Source: Deltaproteobacteria bacterium UBA7527 (GTDB lineage Bacteria > Desulfobacterota > Syntrophorhabdia > Syntrophorhabdales > Syntrophorhabdaceae). From it: a stretch of DNA of 57,925 nt. The DNA lies in contig DLMV01000017.1 of NCBI GenBank assembly GCA_002478225.1, forward strand, positions 42,994 through 100,918, given 5' to 3'. Position 1 is the stretch's first letter; every line of letters begins with the position of its first letter. The notes beneath the pieces were generated by a model that was not told the origin of the DNA, ran no database searches, and saw only the letters and a list, made by a program, of their open reading frames with translations. The translations under genes were made by a program, and so were the position numbers. Below, in pieces: positions 25,151 through 33,792 of this stretch.

Positions 25151-25188
25151 ACGATATCGGCTGAGAGCTGATACATAGGAGACGGAAA

Positions 25189-26124
25189 ATGAAAAACATA
25201 GTTCCGAAGAGATCAGCGGCGGTCATATTGCTGAAAGAAGAGAAGCCTAAAGGATTGATGGTCTTCCTCTTAAAGCGTACAAAACAGCAGGCGTTCATGG
25301 CGGGCACCTATGTCTTTCCAGGCGGCATGATGGATACACAGGACCATGACCAAAAAACCTTTGCCCGCTGCACAGGCATATCGCCCGCTAAGGCACAGGA
25401 AGTGCTTGGAGGGACGCTTTCAGGGGAGGAAAGTCTTGCTTTCTGGGTAACGGGCGTTCGGGAGCTTTTTGAGGAAGCAGGGGTGCTCTTTGCCGCACGC
25501 AGAACTGGTGAAGCCGTTGCCATTGAAGGTCCGCTCGTCCTGCAACGTTTCAACAATTACAGAGAGCTCCTTCATAAAGGTCAAATAACACTTGCTCTCC
25601 TGTCGGAGAAGGAGGATATTATCTATACGCTTGATCGGTTCAGCCATTTTGCCCACTGGATCACTCCTGAGGGGCAACCCCTCAGGTTCTATACACACTT
25701 TTTTATCGCAGCCATGCCTGAAAACCAGAAAGCACGGGCCGATGGCAAAGAAACAACGGACGGGCGATGGATCACCCCGCGGGATGCGCTGGAAGAAAAT
25801 CTTAAGGGCGCCATGATACTCATGCCGCCCACCATTGCGACCCTTGAAGATCTTGCCCATTTCGAAACTATCGACGAGGTTCTCCTCTCATTGAAGAATA
25901 GAGAAACCTCAAAGGCAATCAAGCCTGTCTATGTGGATGTGCCTGACCAACCGTTCTTGGTCTACCCCTGGGACCCCGATTTTGAACAGTTTAAAAAAGG
26001 CATCATACCGCCGATCATAGACCACGGCATACCTTCAGCGCCGTCGAACACCTCAACACGTATCCTTTACAGAAAAGGGCTTAGCGTGCCTTACTGTAAA
26101 AGCCGTATATCGAAAAACCCGTAA
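25189..26124 (+). CDS. Nudix hydrolase, NUDT19-like
   Basis: A 311-residue Nudix protein. RSAAVILLKE starts the fold, GTYVFPGGMMD precedes an insertion of about 35 residues, and GVRELFEEAGVLF near residue 90 is the REL-x-EE-x-G Nudix box. The split box and the long C-terminal half with FAHWITPEG and FYTHFFIAAMP fit the NUDT19 type, members of which cleave CoA or acyl-CoA diphosphates. A CoA-related role would suit the acyl-CoA-rich gene content but is an inference. AGGAGAC supports the start. The stop codon is formed inside the first heptamer of the next repeat. Confidence 0.85.
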   Translation: MKNIVPKRSAAVILLKEEKPKGLMVFLLKRTKQQAFMAGTYVFPGGMMDTQDHDQKTFARCTGISPAKAQEVLGGTLSGEESLAFWVTGVRELFEEAGVLFAARRTGEAVAIEGPLVLQRFNNYRELLHKGQITLALLSEKEDIIYTLDRFSHFAHWITPEGQPLRFYTHFFIAAMPENQKARADGKETTDGRWITPRDALEENLKGAMILMPPTIATLEDLAHFETIDEVLLSLKNRETSKAIKPVYVDVPDQPFLVYPWDPDFEQFKKGIIPPIIDHGIPSAPSNTSTRILYRKGLSVPYCKSRISKNP

Positions 26125-26338
26125 GGCGTGAGTCGTGAGGCGTGAGTGGATTAAAGCGTAGCGCAAAGGGCATGGAGCCATACCATAGCGGGACACCTGT
26201 GAGCCATCGCAATGACAATGTAATAAAAAATCCTTGGCTCTTTGCTCTCAGTTCTTTGCTGCAGTTTCCCCTTACGCCTGACGCCTTACGGCTAACGAGA
26301 TTCTCCTTAACCTTTCACTTTTTACCTTTCACTTTCCA
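26121..26338. repeat. Composite heptamer element with 135-bp direct repeat, copy A
   Basis: Four GTRAGKC-type heptamers (26121-26148) open the element. The block 26184-26318 is identical, base for base, to 26935-27069 beyond the CBS gene. It ends with four CTTACGC/CTGACGC-type heptamers (26271-26298, the reverse complement of the opening units), and four CCTTTCA/CTTTTTA units follow (26311-26338). The remaining bases up to 26369 show no gene. Confidence 0.9.
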
Positions 26339-26369
26339 CATCCTCTATTCACTGGTCATTTTCTTTTAG

Positions 26370-26398
26370 TTGCAGAAAAAGGCTATTAGGTATATAAG
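26370..26398 (+). promoter_or_regulatory. Candidate promoter of the CBS-domain gene
   Basis: TTGCAG (26370-26375), 17 bp, then TATAAG (26393-26398). A leader of about 40 nt with GGGGGTG before the ATG at 26447 follows. The -35 box is weak. Confidence 0.35.
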
Positions 26399-26446
26399 AA
26401 TATAGAGATGCGCCAAACAAAAATATTGCTTGGGTGGGGGTGAATC

Positions 26447-26869
26447 ATGCAAACCGTCAAAGACATTCTTCATTCGAAGGGACACGATATTTGGTCGATA
26501 TCTCCGTATGCCACTGTATTTGAGGCGTTGAAGCTTATGAGCCAGAAGGACATAGGGGCCCTTGTTGTTGTCGATGGCGGCCATACAGTTGGCATCATTT
26601 CGGAGAGGGATTATGCAAGGAAGATCGTCCTTCAGGGGAAGGTGTCGCGGGAGACCGCCGTGAAAGACGCTATGACCTCAAAATTTTACTCTGTTAAACC
26701 CAATGACTCCGCCGAACAATGCGTCAGGCTCATGGTCGCGAAAGACATCAGGCACCTTCTTGTTCATGATGGCGAAAAACTGGTTGGGATCCTGTCCATC
26801 AAGGACCTGGCAAAAACACTTATACCGGGAGGAGAGAACTGGGCATCACCTTCCCTGCTTGATACGTGA
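26447..26869 (+). CDS. Two-CBS-domain protein
   Basis: A 140-residue stand-alone protein made of two CBS motifs: residues ~8-60 (VFEALKLMSQKDIGALVVVD, VGIISERDYARKI) and ~70-130 (SAEQCVRLMVAKDIRHLLVHD, LVGILSIKDLAKTL). Such pairs bind adenine nucleotides and act as energy or redox sensors. No effector domain is attached, so it must act on another protein that is not evident nearby. The gene stands alone between two near-identical repeat elements, one on each side. Confidence 0.88.
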   Translation: MQTVKDILHSKGHDIWSISPYATVFEALKLMSQKDIGALVVVDGGHTVGIISERDYARKIVLQGKVSRETAVKDAMTSKFYSVKPNDSAEQCVRLMVAKDIRHLLVHDGEKLVGILSIKDLAKTLIPGGENWASPSLLDT

Positions 26870-26877
26870 ACAAACCC

Positions 26878-27069
26878 GTAAGTCGTGAGGCGTAAATCGT
26901 AAGGTGACTAATGCATAGCGCATAGCGCAAGGCGCATAGCGGGACACCTGTGAGCCATCGCAATGACAATGTAATAAAAAATCCTTGGCTCTTTGCTCTC
27001 AGTTCTTTGCTGCAGTTTCCCCTTACGCCTGACGCCTTACGGCTAACGAGATTCTCCTTAACCTTTCAC
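26878..27069. repeat. Composite heptamer element with 135-bp direct repeat, copy B
   Basis: Four GTAAGTC/GTGAGGC-type units (26878-26905), four GCATAGC-type units (26913-26940), the 135-bp perfect copy (26935-27069), and within it four CTTACGC-type units (27022-27049). To its right, 27099-27131 can fold into a GC-rich hairpin (GCCG with CGGC, TGC with GCA), and 27170-27204 is plain spacer. Confidence 0.9.
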
Positions 27070-27204
27070 GCTATCGGCTGATAGCGCATAAATTAGAGCT
27101 TGCCGACCTGCGGGTCTGCAAGCCGGCAGGTGATGCAAAAAGCCAACAACTGATCATTGGAAGATGATGATCGGGTTACCTGCCGCGGATATCCCGGTCT
27201 TCAT

Positions 27205-28863
27205 TTATGCTCTCTTTCTCTTCTCTTTTTCCAGCTTTCTCTTTTCTTCGTCCCTGATCTCGCGCCTTAAAAGCTTACCCACTTTTGATTTGGGGAGCAT
27301 ATCCCTGAACTCTATGTAACCGGGAACCTTGTATGGCGCAAGCCTGTCGCGGCACCATCTGATAAGTTCGGTGCTGCCGATACCCTTGGCGTCCTCCTTC
27401 AGGACGACGATGGCCTTGATCCTCTCCCCTACCTTCGGGTCCGGGATGCCGACAACGCAGGCGCCGATGACCGTAGGATGGTCCTGAAGAGCTGCCTCTA
27501 CTTCCGACGCGGAGACCCGGTACGCCTTGTACTTGATGATATCTGCAGTCCTTTCGACGAACTCGAGCTCGCCTTCCTCGTTCATCTTTACAAAATCGCC
27601 CATCCTGTAATAGGTGTCGCCGTCTATCTGGACGTAAGAATAATTCGTCTCTTCAGGCTTGTTCAGGTATTCCTTGATCGGGTACGGGGATGTAACGCAC
27701 AGTTCACCGAGCTCTCCGGCGGGAAGCTTCTCCAGTGTCTCCCTGTCCACAACGATCGACTTTCTCGTCTTGAGCGGTTTTCCGATCGTCGTCGCGGAAG
27801 GCTCTTTGTTCAACGGACTGTATGTAACGTGGCCTATCTCCGTTGAACCATAGACCTGATACAGCGGCACCCCGTACTTCTCTTTCCAGGTCTTGAAGAC
27901 CTCTAAAGGAAGCACATCGCCCCCGCAGTAACAGTACCGCAGCGAACTGAGATCATACTGATCGAGCCGGTCGTTCTCCAGTATCATCCGGTACAGGGCC
28001 GGAACGCCGAGCATCCATCGCGTTCTATAGCGTTCGATAGCCGAGAGCACGGGGTCCACTTCGGGTATCGGCATGAGGACCACCGTATTCCCGTAATTGA
28101 AGCCGAAGGCGATCATAAAACCCTTTGCCATGATATGGAAAAGAGGGTTCACCATGAGCACCGTATCTTTGCCTTCTTGAACGAACTCTCCGATCACGTC
28201 TTCCATGATGTCGCGTATATACGAGACCTCGCCTATATGGTTGCCCGGCACGCCTTTCGGGAAGCCGGTCGTACCACCCGTGTACATGATGTAAGAAAGG
28301 TCTTTCCAGGGGTCGATCTCAATAGCCGGCGGTTTGGCCACGCCTGACCTCAGAACATCCATAAAGGAATGGATCTTTTCGTTTTCTTCAACGTTTCCCT
28401 TAGGGACCTTATCAAAGATATGGGCGATAAAACGCTTCCACGGGGAAACAAGATCTATCAGATTCGTGACAATGACCCTTGAGAGGTTCGTTCTCCCCAT
28501 CACCTCTTTAATATAGACATAATTTGTATCAAGGCATATGACCGTATCGATGCCGGCGTCCTGTATCATGTATTCTATCTCAAAAGCCGTATAGATCGGT
28601 GAGACCGGCACGGTGACCGCCCCTATCCTGTTTATCGCAAAATTTGCGATGATCCACTGGGGGCTGTTTGAGATATAGAGCATTACCCTGTCCTGCTTGT
28701 TTATGCCGAGATTCAAAAGGCCTGTTGCGAATTTATCGACGAGCGTCTCGAGATACCCGTATGTGAACCGTTCCCCGAGATAGATAAGTGCAGTTCTGTC
28801 TGAATACTTTTTGCACATCTCGTAGAAACGTGAGAAGGTATATTCGTGTTCAAAGGATCCCAT
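27205..28863 (-). CDS. AMP-forming acyl-CoA synthetase, probably for an aromatic or related acid
   Basis: A 552-residue ANL ligase. Motifs: YIMYTGGTTGFPKGVP near residue 195, VYGSTEIGHV near 335, TYYRMGDFVKMNEEGEL near 425, the hinge ERTADIIKYKAYRVSASEVE, and the C-terminal PKSKVGKLLRR with the catalytic lysine. The last 20 residues are lysine/arginine-rich. It is the last gene of a six-gene operon headed by a branched-chain-type ABC transporter, so it most likely activates the imported acid to a CoA ester. The nearby BamBCDEF set makes benzoate or another aromatic acid a natural guess. The substrate is not proven by sequence. Confidence 0.85.
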   Translation of the reverse strand: MGSFEHEYTFSRFYEMCKKYSDRTALIYLGERFTYGYLETLVDKFATGLLNLGINKQDRVMLYISNSPQWIIANFAINRIGAVTVPVSPIYTAFEIEYMIQDAGIDTVICLDTNYVYIKEVMGRTNLSRVIVTNLIDLVSPWKRFIAHIFDKVPKGNVEENEKIHSFMDVLRSGVAKPPAIEIDPWKDLSYIMYTGGTTGFPKGVPGNHIGEVSYIRDIMEDVIGEFVQEGKDTVLMVNPLFHIMAKGFMIAFGFNYGNTVVLMPIPEVDPVLSAIERYRTRWMLGVPALYRMILENDRLDQYDLSSLRYCYCGGDVLPLEVFKTWKEKYGVPLYQVYGSTEIGHVTYSPLNKEPSATTIGKPLKTRKSIVVDRETLEKLPAGELGELCVTSPYPIKEYLNKPEETNYSYVQIDGDTYYRMGDFVKMNEEGELEFVERTADIIKYKAYRVSASEVEAALQDHPTVIGACVVGIPDPKVGERIKAIVVLKEDAKGIGSTELIRWCRDRLAPYKVPGYIEFRDMLPKSKVGKLLRREIRDEEKRKLEKEKRKRA

Positions 28864-28874
28864 ATATGCGCCCC

Positions 28875-29621
28875 TTATACGCCAAAATATGCTGCTTTCA
28901 CGTCCGGGTTGTCCATCAGCTCCTCCCGCGTGCCGGAAAGAACGCTCGAACCGTTCTCAAGGATATAAGCAAAATCTATGATGGGCATAACGGGCCGGGC
29001 GTACTGCTCTGTGACAATGATAGAAATGCCTTTCGTATCCCTGATCGCCTTCGTTCCATTGATGACGATGTCCTGATATGCAGGGCTTAAGCCCAGGAGC
29101 GGCTCATCAAGGAGAAGGACCTTCGGGTTCGCCATAAGCGCACGCCCGATCGCGAGCATCTGCTGCTCGCCGCCGCTTAAGAACCCGCCCTGCCTCTTAA
29201 GGTGATCTTTCAATCGTGGGAAAAGATCCAGAACGTAATCTATATTCTCCCGCGTCTCGCTTCGGGTAGCAAGATATGCGCCAATCTTCAGGTTCTCTAT
29301 GACCGAGCTCTCCGGGAATATCCTCCTTCGCTCCGGGCAGAGCACAATGCCCATCCGCGCACGCTGGTGCGGCTCAATGGTAGTTACGTCGGCACCGTTA
29401 AAGAATATCCTTCCGAAAACAGAGACCCTCTCCCCGCCGCGCATCTCTTCCTTTTTCTTGATGTCCAGCACAATGCCTGAGAGAGCATACATGAGAGTGC
29501 TCTTTCCGGCGCTGTTTGAACCGAAGACGCCAATGATCTTTCCCTCGTCGCAGGCTATACTCACATTATTGAGAGCGATCATATTTTCATAAAAGACCAT
29601 TAGTTCAAAGGCTTCAAACAT
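28875..29621 (-). CDS. livF: LivF-type ABC transporter ATP-binding protein
   Basis: A 248-residue ATPase of the branched-chain amino acid/amide (HAAT) family. Walker A FGSNSAGKSTLM (near residue 35), signature LSGGEQQMLAIGRAL (near 150), and Walker B PKVLLLDEPLLGLSP. PERRRIFPESSVIENL is typical of LivF. GGGGTG lies 8 nt before the ATG. With LivG it powers the LivH/LivM permease. A transporter of this family joined to a CoA ligase suggests import of an aromatic acid rather than leucine. Confidence 0.9.
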   Translation of the reverse strand: MFEAFELMVFYENMIALNNVSIACDEGKIIGVFGSNSAGKSTLMYALSGIVLDIKKKEEMRGGERVSVFGRIFFNGADVTTIEPHQRARMGIVLCPERRRIFPESSVIENLKIGAYLATRSETRENIDYVLDLFPRLKDHLKRQGGFLSGGEQQMLAIGRALMANPKVLLLDEPLLGLSPAYQDIVINGTKAIRDTKGISIIVTEQYARPVMPIIDFAYILENGSSVLSGTREELMDNPDVKAAYFGV

Positions 29622-29626
29622 CGTGT

Positions 29627-30394
29627 CTACACCCCTTCTGCTCCAAGGTAGGCTTCCCTCACCCTCTTGTCCTCAATGACAAGCGAGGGTTCGCCTTCAG
29701 TGATCTTTTCGCCAAAATTAAGCGCCATGACCCTCGTTGCAACCCTGAAAAGTTCCCGCAGCCTGTGCTCGACCATGATAAGCGTGATGCCCTCATCCCT
29801 CATCTTCTCGATAAGGGGAAGCATGCCGGCGATCTCGCTCATGCTTAAGCCTGAAAAGACCTCGTCGCAGAATATGATCTCAGGCCGCAATGCCATGCAC
29901 CTGGCCAGCTCAAGCCTTTTCTGGTAACCGGTCGGCAAGGTCGAGGAGAGCTTGTAGGGAACGCGCGAATCCCTTTCGAACCCGATCTCCTCGAGGATAT
30001 CTACTGCCACGGTGTCCCTGTCGCCATGCTTTCCCCCGCCCCGCCATCCGCCTGTCTTTCTCGCCCTCGGCGACCAGAGCGGGATAATAAGGTTCTTATA
30101 TGCCGGCAGCGAGTAATAGGGCCTCATGATCTGGAATGTCCTTGCGATGCCCGCGTCGGCGATCTTGTGCGGCTTCCAGCCTGTTATCTCTTTCCCTTTA
30201 AAATATACATGACCGGCCTGTGTACTTATAAACCCGGTGATGCAGTTTATAATGGTGGTCTTGCCGGAGCCGTTCGGCCCTATGATGCCGAACACTTCGC
30301 CGCCTTGAACATCGAAACTGACATCCATAAGCGCCTTCAGGCCGCCAAACGATTTGGAAATGCCTTTGACTGAAAGTATCGGTTCTTCGCTCAT
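29627..30394 (-). CDS. livG: LivG-type ABC transporter ATP-binding protein
   Basis: About 255 residues. Walker A GPNGSGKTTIINCITG near residue 37, the LivG-specific stretch RTFQIMRPYYSLPAYKNL, signature region LSSTLPTGYQKRLELARCM (degenerate: no LSGGQ) and Walker B EIIFCDEVFSGLS. In the last motif DE is followed by V rather than P, and the signature is unusual, so this subunit may be the less active ATPase site of the pair. Its ATG overlaps the livM stop by 4 bp. Confidence 0.87.
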   Translation of the reverse strand: MSEEPILSVKGISKSFGGLKALMDVSFDVQGGEVFGIIGPNGSGKTTIINCITGFISTQAGHVYFKGKEITGWKPHKIADAGIARTFQIMRPYYSLPAYKNLIIPLWSPRARKTGGWRGGGKHGDRDTVAVDILEEIGFERDSRVPYKLSSTLPTGYQKRLELARCMALRPEIIFCDEVFSGLSMSEIAGMLPLIEKMRDEGITLIMVEHRLRELFRVATRVMALNFGEKITEGEPSLVIEDKRVREAYLGAEGV

Positions 30395-31401
30395 ACCTTC
30401 ACCCACCGTTCAAACTGGTGATACTTTCTCTGCATATATATCATCAACCCCTCGCTCTTGAAGACGATGAATCCCGTCAGGATAATGCAATAAATAACGA
30501 TACGGAATGTCCCGAAGGCGCGCAGTACCTCAGAGAGCGGCACAAGGATAAAACTTCCTATCACTGCGCCTATGAGCGTCCCGCCTCCCCCGATGACGAC
30601 AGAGGCGATGGGTATGATCGAAAAGTCAAGGGCAAAGAGGGAAATGCCCGTCCACATGTAGAGATGCGCCATATACGCTCCGCCAAAGCAGCCGATCAGG
30701 GATGCCACAAAGACTGCGAGAACCTTCATGCGTGTAACATCGATCCCTGAGGCCCTCACTGACTGGTCGTTGTCCTTCACGCCACGCAGCACAAGGCCTA
30801 TGTCCTGATTGACGAATCGCCTCATAGCAAAAAGGAAACCAATGACCAACAAAATAATTATATAATGCTCCACGTACTGGTTTGGAAAACCATCCAACCC
30901 TGTGATCCCGTTCGTACCGCCAAGGATGTTCAGTGCCTCGATGATCCGCGTAAAAAGGAGGGGGTACATGAGGGTGACAATGGCAAAATAGACGCCCCGG
31001 AGCGGCAGGCATGGAAGGAGGCATAATGTACAGAATGCGGCGCCGGTTATGGTGGCGCATGGAATGGCGAGGTAGATGGGAAATCCCAGGTATACGTTGT
31101 AGATCGCTGAAAAATATCCGCCCACACCGGTCAAGAAGGCGCCCCCAAGACAGACAAGCCCTACATAATTTGCAAGAAAATCAAAAGAAAGGGCCAGGAG
31201 GGCGTAGACGAACATGATATTGATGACCCTTTTCCAGTAAGGAGCAAGCTCAAAGATAAAGGGGAGTGCTATTACGCCTACGATCAGAAGAAGCCTGGGG
31301 CCCATGAGATATAGTATCTCACGGTATGAGGAGATCGCATAAAGACCCTCCGTGCGGACCTTGAGCCCTCTGTCGATCCTTTCTTTTCGCATCTGTTCCA
31401 T
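30391..31401 (-). CDS. livM: LivM-type ABC transporter permease
   Basis: A 336-residue inner-membrane permease with about nine to ten hydrophobic helices. An extended cytosolic N-terminus (about 30 residues, MRKERIDRGLKVRTEGLYA) precedes the first helix. The conserved loops GGTNGITGLDGFP near residue 165 and RGVKDNDQSVRASGIDVTRMK near 205 are the ATPase-coupling and family motifs. GGGTG precedes the start, and the livH stop is 3 bp upstream. Confidence 0.9.
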   Translation of the reverse strand: MEQMRKERIDRGLKVRTEGLYAISSYREILYLMGPRLLLIVGVIALPFIFELAPYWKRVINIMFVYALLALSFDFLANYVGLVCLGGAFLTGVGGYFSAIYNVYLGFPIYLAIPCATITGAAFCTLCLLPCLPLRGVYFAIVTLMYPLLFTRIIEALNILGGTNGITGLDGFPNQYVEHYIIILLVIGFLFAMRRFVNQDIGLVLRGVKDNDQSVRASGIDVTRMKVLAVFVASLIGCFGGAYMAHLYMWTGISLFALDFSIIPIASVVIGGGGTLIGAVIGSFILVPLSEVLRAFGTFRIVIYCIILTGFIVFKSEGLMIYMQRKYHQFERWVKV

Positions 31402-31404
31402 AGG

Positions 31405-32274
31405 CTACACCCGTTCCTCAAGTTCTTTCTGCTTGCCGAATATCCCTGAAGGCTTGACCAGCAGCGTAATGATGATCGCAAGGAGAGCCACGACCATCTG
31501 ATAATGGGTAGAGATAAAAGCCTCTGTAAGGATCTGGGCAAACCCGATCACAAAGGAAGCAACGATCGTTCCTCCCCAGCTTCCCAACCCCCCGATAACA
31601 CAGACCGCAATTGCAAAGATCAATACATTGTATCCTGTCTCCACAACGATATTGCCAAGCGGCAGGAGCAGCACTGCGGCAAAACCGGAAAGCGCTGATC
31701 CGATGGCAAGGGATACTATGGCAGTCATGTCGGAATTGATCCCCAGCATCATTGCCGCCCTTTCGTCCTGGGCAATGCCGCGCAAGGCAAGGCCTATTTT
31801 CGTGTATCGTGTAAATACATAGAGAAAGATGAACGTGAATATTCCAACCCCCACAATGATAAGACGCTGATAGTCGACGCTCACACTGAACAGATCGACC
31901 GAGCCCGCAACAAAAGTCGGGAGGGTGAAGGTTCCGCCCCTCAGCCCTCCCCATCTCAACCCTTCCAGGATAGCGAGCCCCATTGCGTAAGTTGCGATGA
32001 TCTCCGATATCTCCATCCCTCTGATGCGGATCAGTATGAGCCGGTAGATCAAAGCGCCGACAATTGCCGTGAGGCCTATGGCGGCAATGATCGCAAAAGG
32101 ATAAGGAAAGCCGGCGAACTTGTTGATAAATATCCATACGAGATACCCTGATAAGATATAAAGTGCGCCGTGAGCAAAATTCGGCACCCTGCTGATGCTG
32201 TATACCAGGGTAAATCCCAGCGATATAAGAGAAAGTGTAACGCTGTTGATGATGCCATATACGATAAGTTGCAT
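31405..32274 (-). CDS. livH: LivH-type ABC transporter permease
   Basis: A 289-residue inner-membrane permease with about eight helices. It opens with LIVYGIINSVTLSLISLGFTLVY, the usual LivH start, and contains LRGIAQDERAAMMLGINSD near residue 185, the coupling loop that meets the ATPases, and GGLGSWGGTIVASFVIG near 230. AAGGAT before the ATG. It is the second gene of the operon, directly after the binding protein gene. Confidence 0.9.
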   Translation of the reverse strand: MQLIVYGIINSVTLSLISLGFTLVYSISRVPNFAHGALYILSGYLVWIFINKFAGFPYPFAIIAAIGLTAIVGALIYRLILIRIRGMEISEIIATYAMGLAILEGLRWGGLRGGTFTLPTFVAGSVDLFSVSVDYQRLIIVGVGIFTFIFLYVFTRYTKIGLALRGIAQDERAAMMLGINSDMTAIVSLAIGSALSGFAAVLLLPLGNIVVETGYNVLIFAIAVCVIGGLGSWGGTIVASFVIGFAQILTEAFISTHYQMVVALLAIIITLLVKPSGIFGKQKELEERV

Positions 32275-32296
32275 ACCTTATCCTTTTCCTTTTATT

Positions 32297-33556
32297 TCAT
32301 TTCATCCAGGGCGGCAACAGCACCTTCCCTGCAGCGGCCTTAGGCGGGAATACCTGTACCCTGTTCCCCTGCTGCCACTGGATAATACCGGTGACGGCCC
32401 CCTCTTTCGGGTCCAATGAAGGAATGATCTGGTGCGACTTTTTGTCAAAGCGCATCCTGCCGTATACGCCCATGATATCGCTGTTCTCGAGACCCTTGAT
32501 GACTGCATCTGAATCGGTTGATCCGGCCTTCTCGATCGCGTCTTTCAACTGGTAAACAGCCATATAGCTTGACGATGTGCCGTAGCCCTCAGGCTCCAAA
32601 CCCCATTTCTTTTTGTAGGCATCGGAAAATTTCATTGTCCACGGCGTTATCTTTGCCGGAGCGTTGCCGCCGTTGACAAGGTTCACGATGAGATATTCGC
32701 CGCGGCCTGCCGAGGCCTTCCAGAAACCCGGCTGTTCGGCTGCGCACACAAATCCGACGGGAAGCGATTTCAGTTTCATATCGCTCCACTGCTTCAGGAG
32801 CACTGCGCTCTCGGGCATATCCATCCAGATAAAAAGTATCTGGGCGCCGAACTTTGCAGATTCGCTGAGCCCGACGGAATAGTCCGTTGTCCCTGTAGGA
32901 TATATCTTCGTGTCAGAGACCTTCCATCCCTTGGCGGTAAGCCCTTTCTTCATCGCCTCGCCGCCCGCCCTCGCGTGCGCCACGTCCTGCACCATGACTG
33001 CGGCCTTATCAAAACCGTGGTCCTTCCTGAGGTCTTCGAGCATGGTGATGAACTCATTCATCATGACGCCCACGTGGCTCGTATTCCTGAAGCAGTATTT
33101 GTATTTATCGTAATTCTCTTCGATCTTTTTGTGATATGCAGGCGTGAGGACCCCTGTTGTCAGGATGCTCACCTTTTTGTACTTGTTGAGCAGGTCCATG
33201 GCAGCGAGCGCCGCTTCAGAACGGACAGGGCCCCCGATGATGAAATCCGCTTTCTTCTCAAGGATAAGTTTCTCAAGCCCAAGCAACGCCTCGCTGACAG
33301 GAACGCCGGGCTCGAGGTCTCTTGTATCGATGACCTCAACGGCAAAAGGCCTCTTCGTGCCTTTCACATTCACACCGCCTGCCTTATTGATCTCCTCCAC
33401 GGCAAGTTTTATTCCCCTCTCCGCATCCCATCCATAGAGAAAGGCGGTGGCAAGCGGAGCCCCGATAATGATCGGCTTCTCAGCGGCAACTGACGGCAGA
33501 GGAACAGAAAAGATGATAAACATTAAAACGGTGATAAAAAAGATCAGTCTTCTCAT
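32297..33556 (-). CDS. livK: Periplasmic substrate-binding protein of the Liv/HAAT ABC transporter
   Basis: A 419-residue type I periplasmic binding protein with signal peptide MRRLIFFITVLMFIIFSVPL and cleavage after a VAA-like site. The mature part has the two-lobed pattern with IIIGAPLATAFLYGWDAERGIKLAVEEINKAGGV and later DFIIGGPVRSEAALAAMDLL. It captures the ligand for LivHMGF. As first gene it follows a sigma-54-type promoter 57-84 bp upstream of its ATG and has AGGGGG as ribosome site. Ligand: probably an aromatic or other carboxylate, inferred from the operon's CoA ligase. Confidence 0.88.
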   Translation of the reverse strand: MRRLIFFITVLMFIIFSVPLPSVAAEKPIIIGAPLATAFLYGWDAERGIKLAVEEINKAGGVNVKGTKRPFAVEVIDTRDLEPGVPVSEALLGLEKLILEKKADFIIGGPVRSEAALAAMDLLNKYKKVSILTTGVLTPAYHKKIEENYDKYKYCFRNTSHVGVMMNEFITMLEDLRKDHGFDKAAVMVQDVAHARAGGEAMKKGLTAKGWKVSDTKIYPTGTTDYSVGLSESAKFGAQILFIWMDMPESAVLLKQWSDMKLKSLPVGFVCAAEQPGFWKASAGRGEYLIVNLVNGGNAPAKITPWTMKFSDAYKKKWGLEPEGYGTSSSYMAVYQLKDAIEKAGSTDSDAVIKGLENSDIMGVYGRMRFDKKSHQIIPSLDPKEGAVTGIIQWQQGNRVQVFPPKAAAGKVLLPPWMK

Positions 33557-33623
33557 AATAACCCCCTTTTTTTAATTTGAACCCCTTTGTTCAGCAATGT
33601 CCCATTGGTGTGCCTTAATTATC

Positions 33624-33640
33624 AGCAATAATTATGCCGA
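33624..33640 (-). promoter_or_regulatory. Sigma-54 (-24/-12) promoter of the liv-ligase operon
   Basis: On the minus strand TCGGCAT, AATTA, TTGCT: GG at 33638-33637 and GC at 33626-33625 with exactly 10 bp between them, and TTGCT matching the -12 box completely. The predicted start near 33613 lies 57 bp before livK. An NtrC-type activator gene lies just upstream. Confidence 0.72.
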
Positions 33641-33734
33641 ACGCATCCTAAAAACAGCATAGCTTGTTATTTCAACACGTTATCGAATCTAAAAGGTCGT
33701 ATATTACGTTGTACCTGAATTATTTTTTCACTAT

Positions 33735-33751
33735 TTGAAATTTTTTTTCAA
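33735..33751. promoter_or_regulatory. Possible activator site upstream of the sigma-54 promoter
   Basis: A perfect inverted repeat TTGAAA (33735-33740), 5 bp, TTTCAA (33746-33751), about 130 bp upstream of the predicted liv operon start, the usual distance for an NtrC-type enhancer site. AT-rich, so it could be chance. Confidence 0.25.
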
Positions 33752-33792
33752 TGTACAGACCATTCTGCAGGAACGATCGGGGAGCGCAATTA

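Noticed and set aside
26142..26369. A 75-codon frame inside the repeat region
   Set aside because: It consists of repeat DNA and codes for low-complexity sequence ending in repeated FHFLPFTFH-like words.
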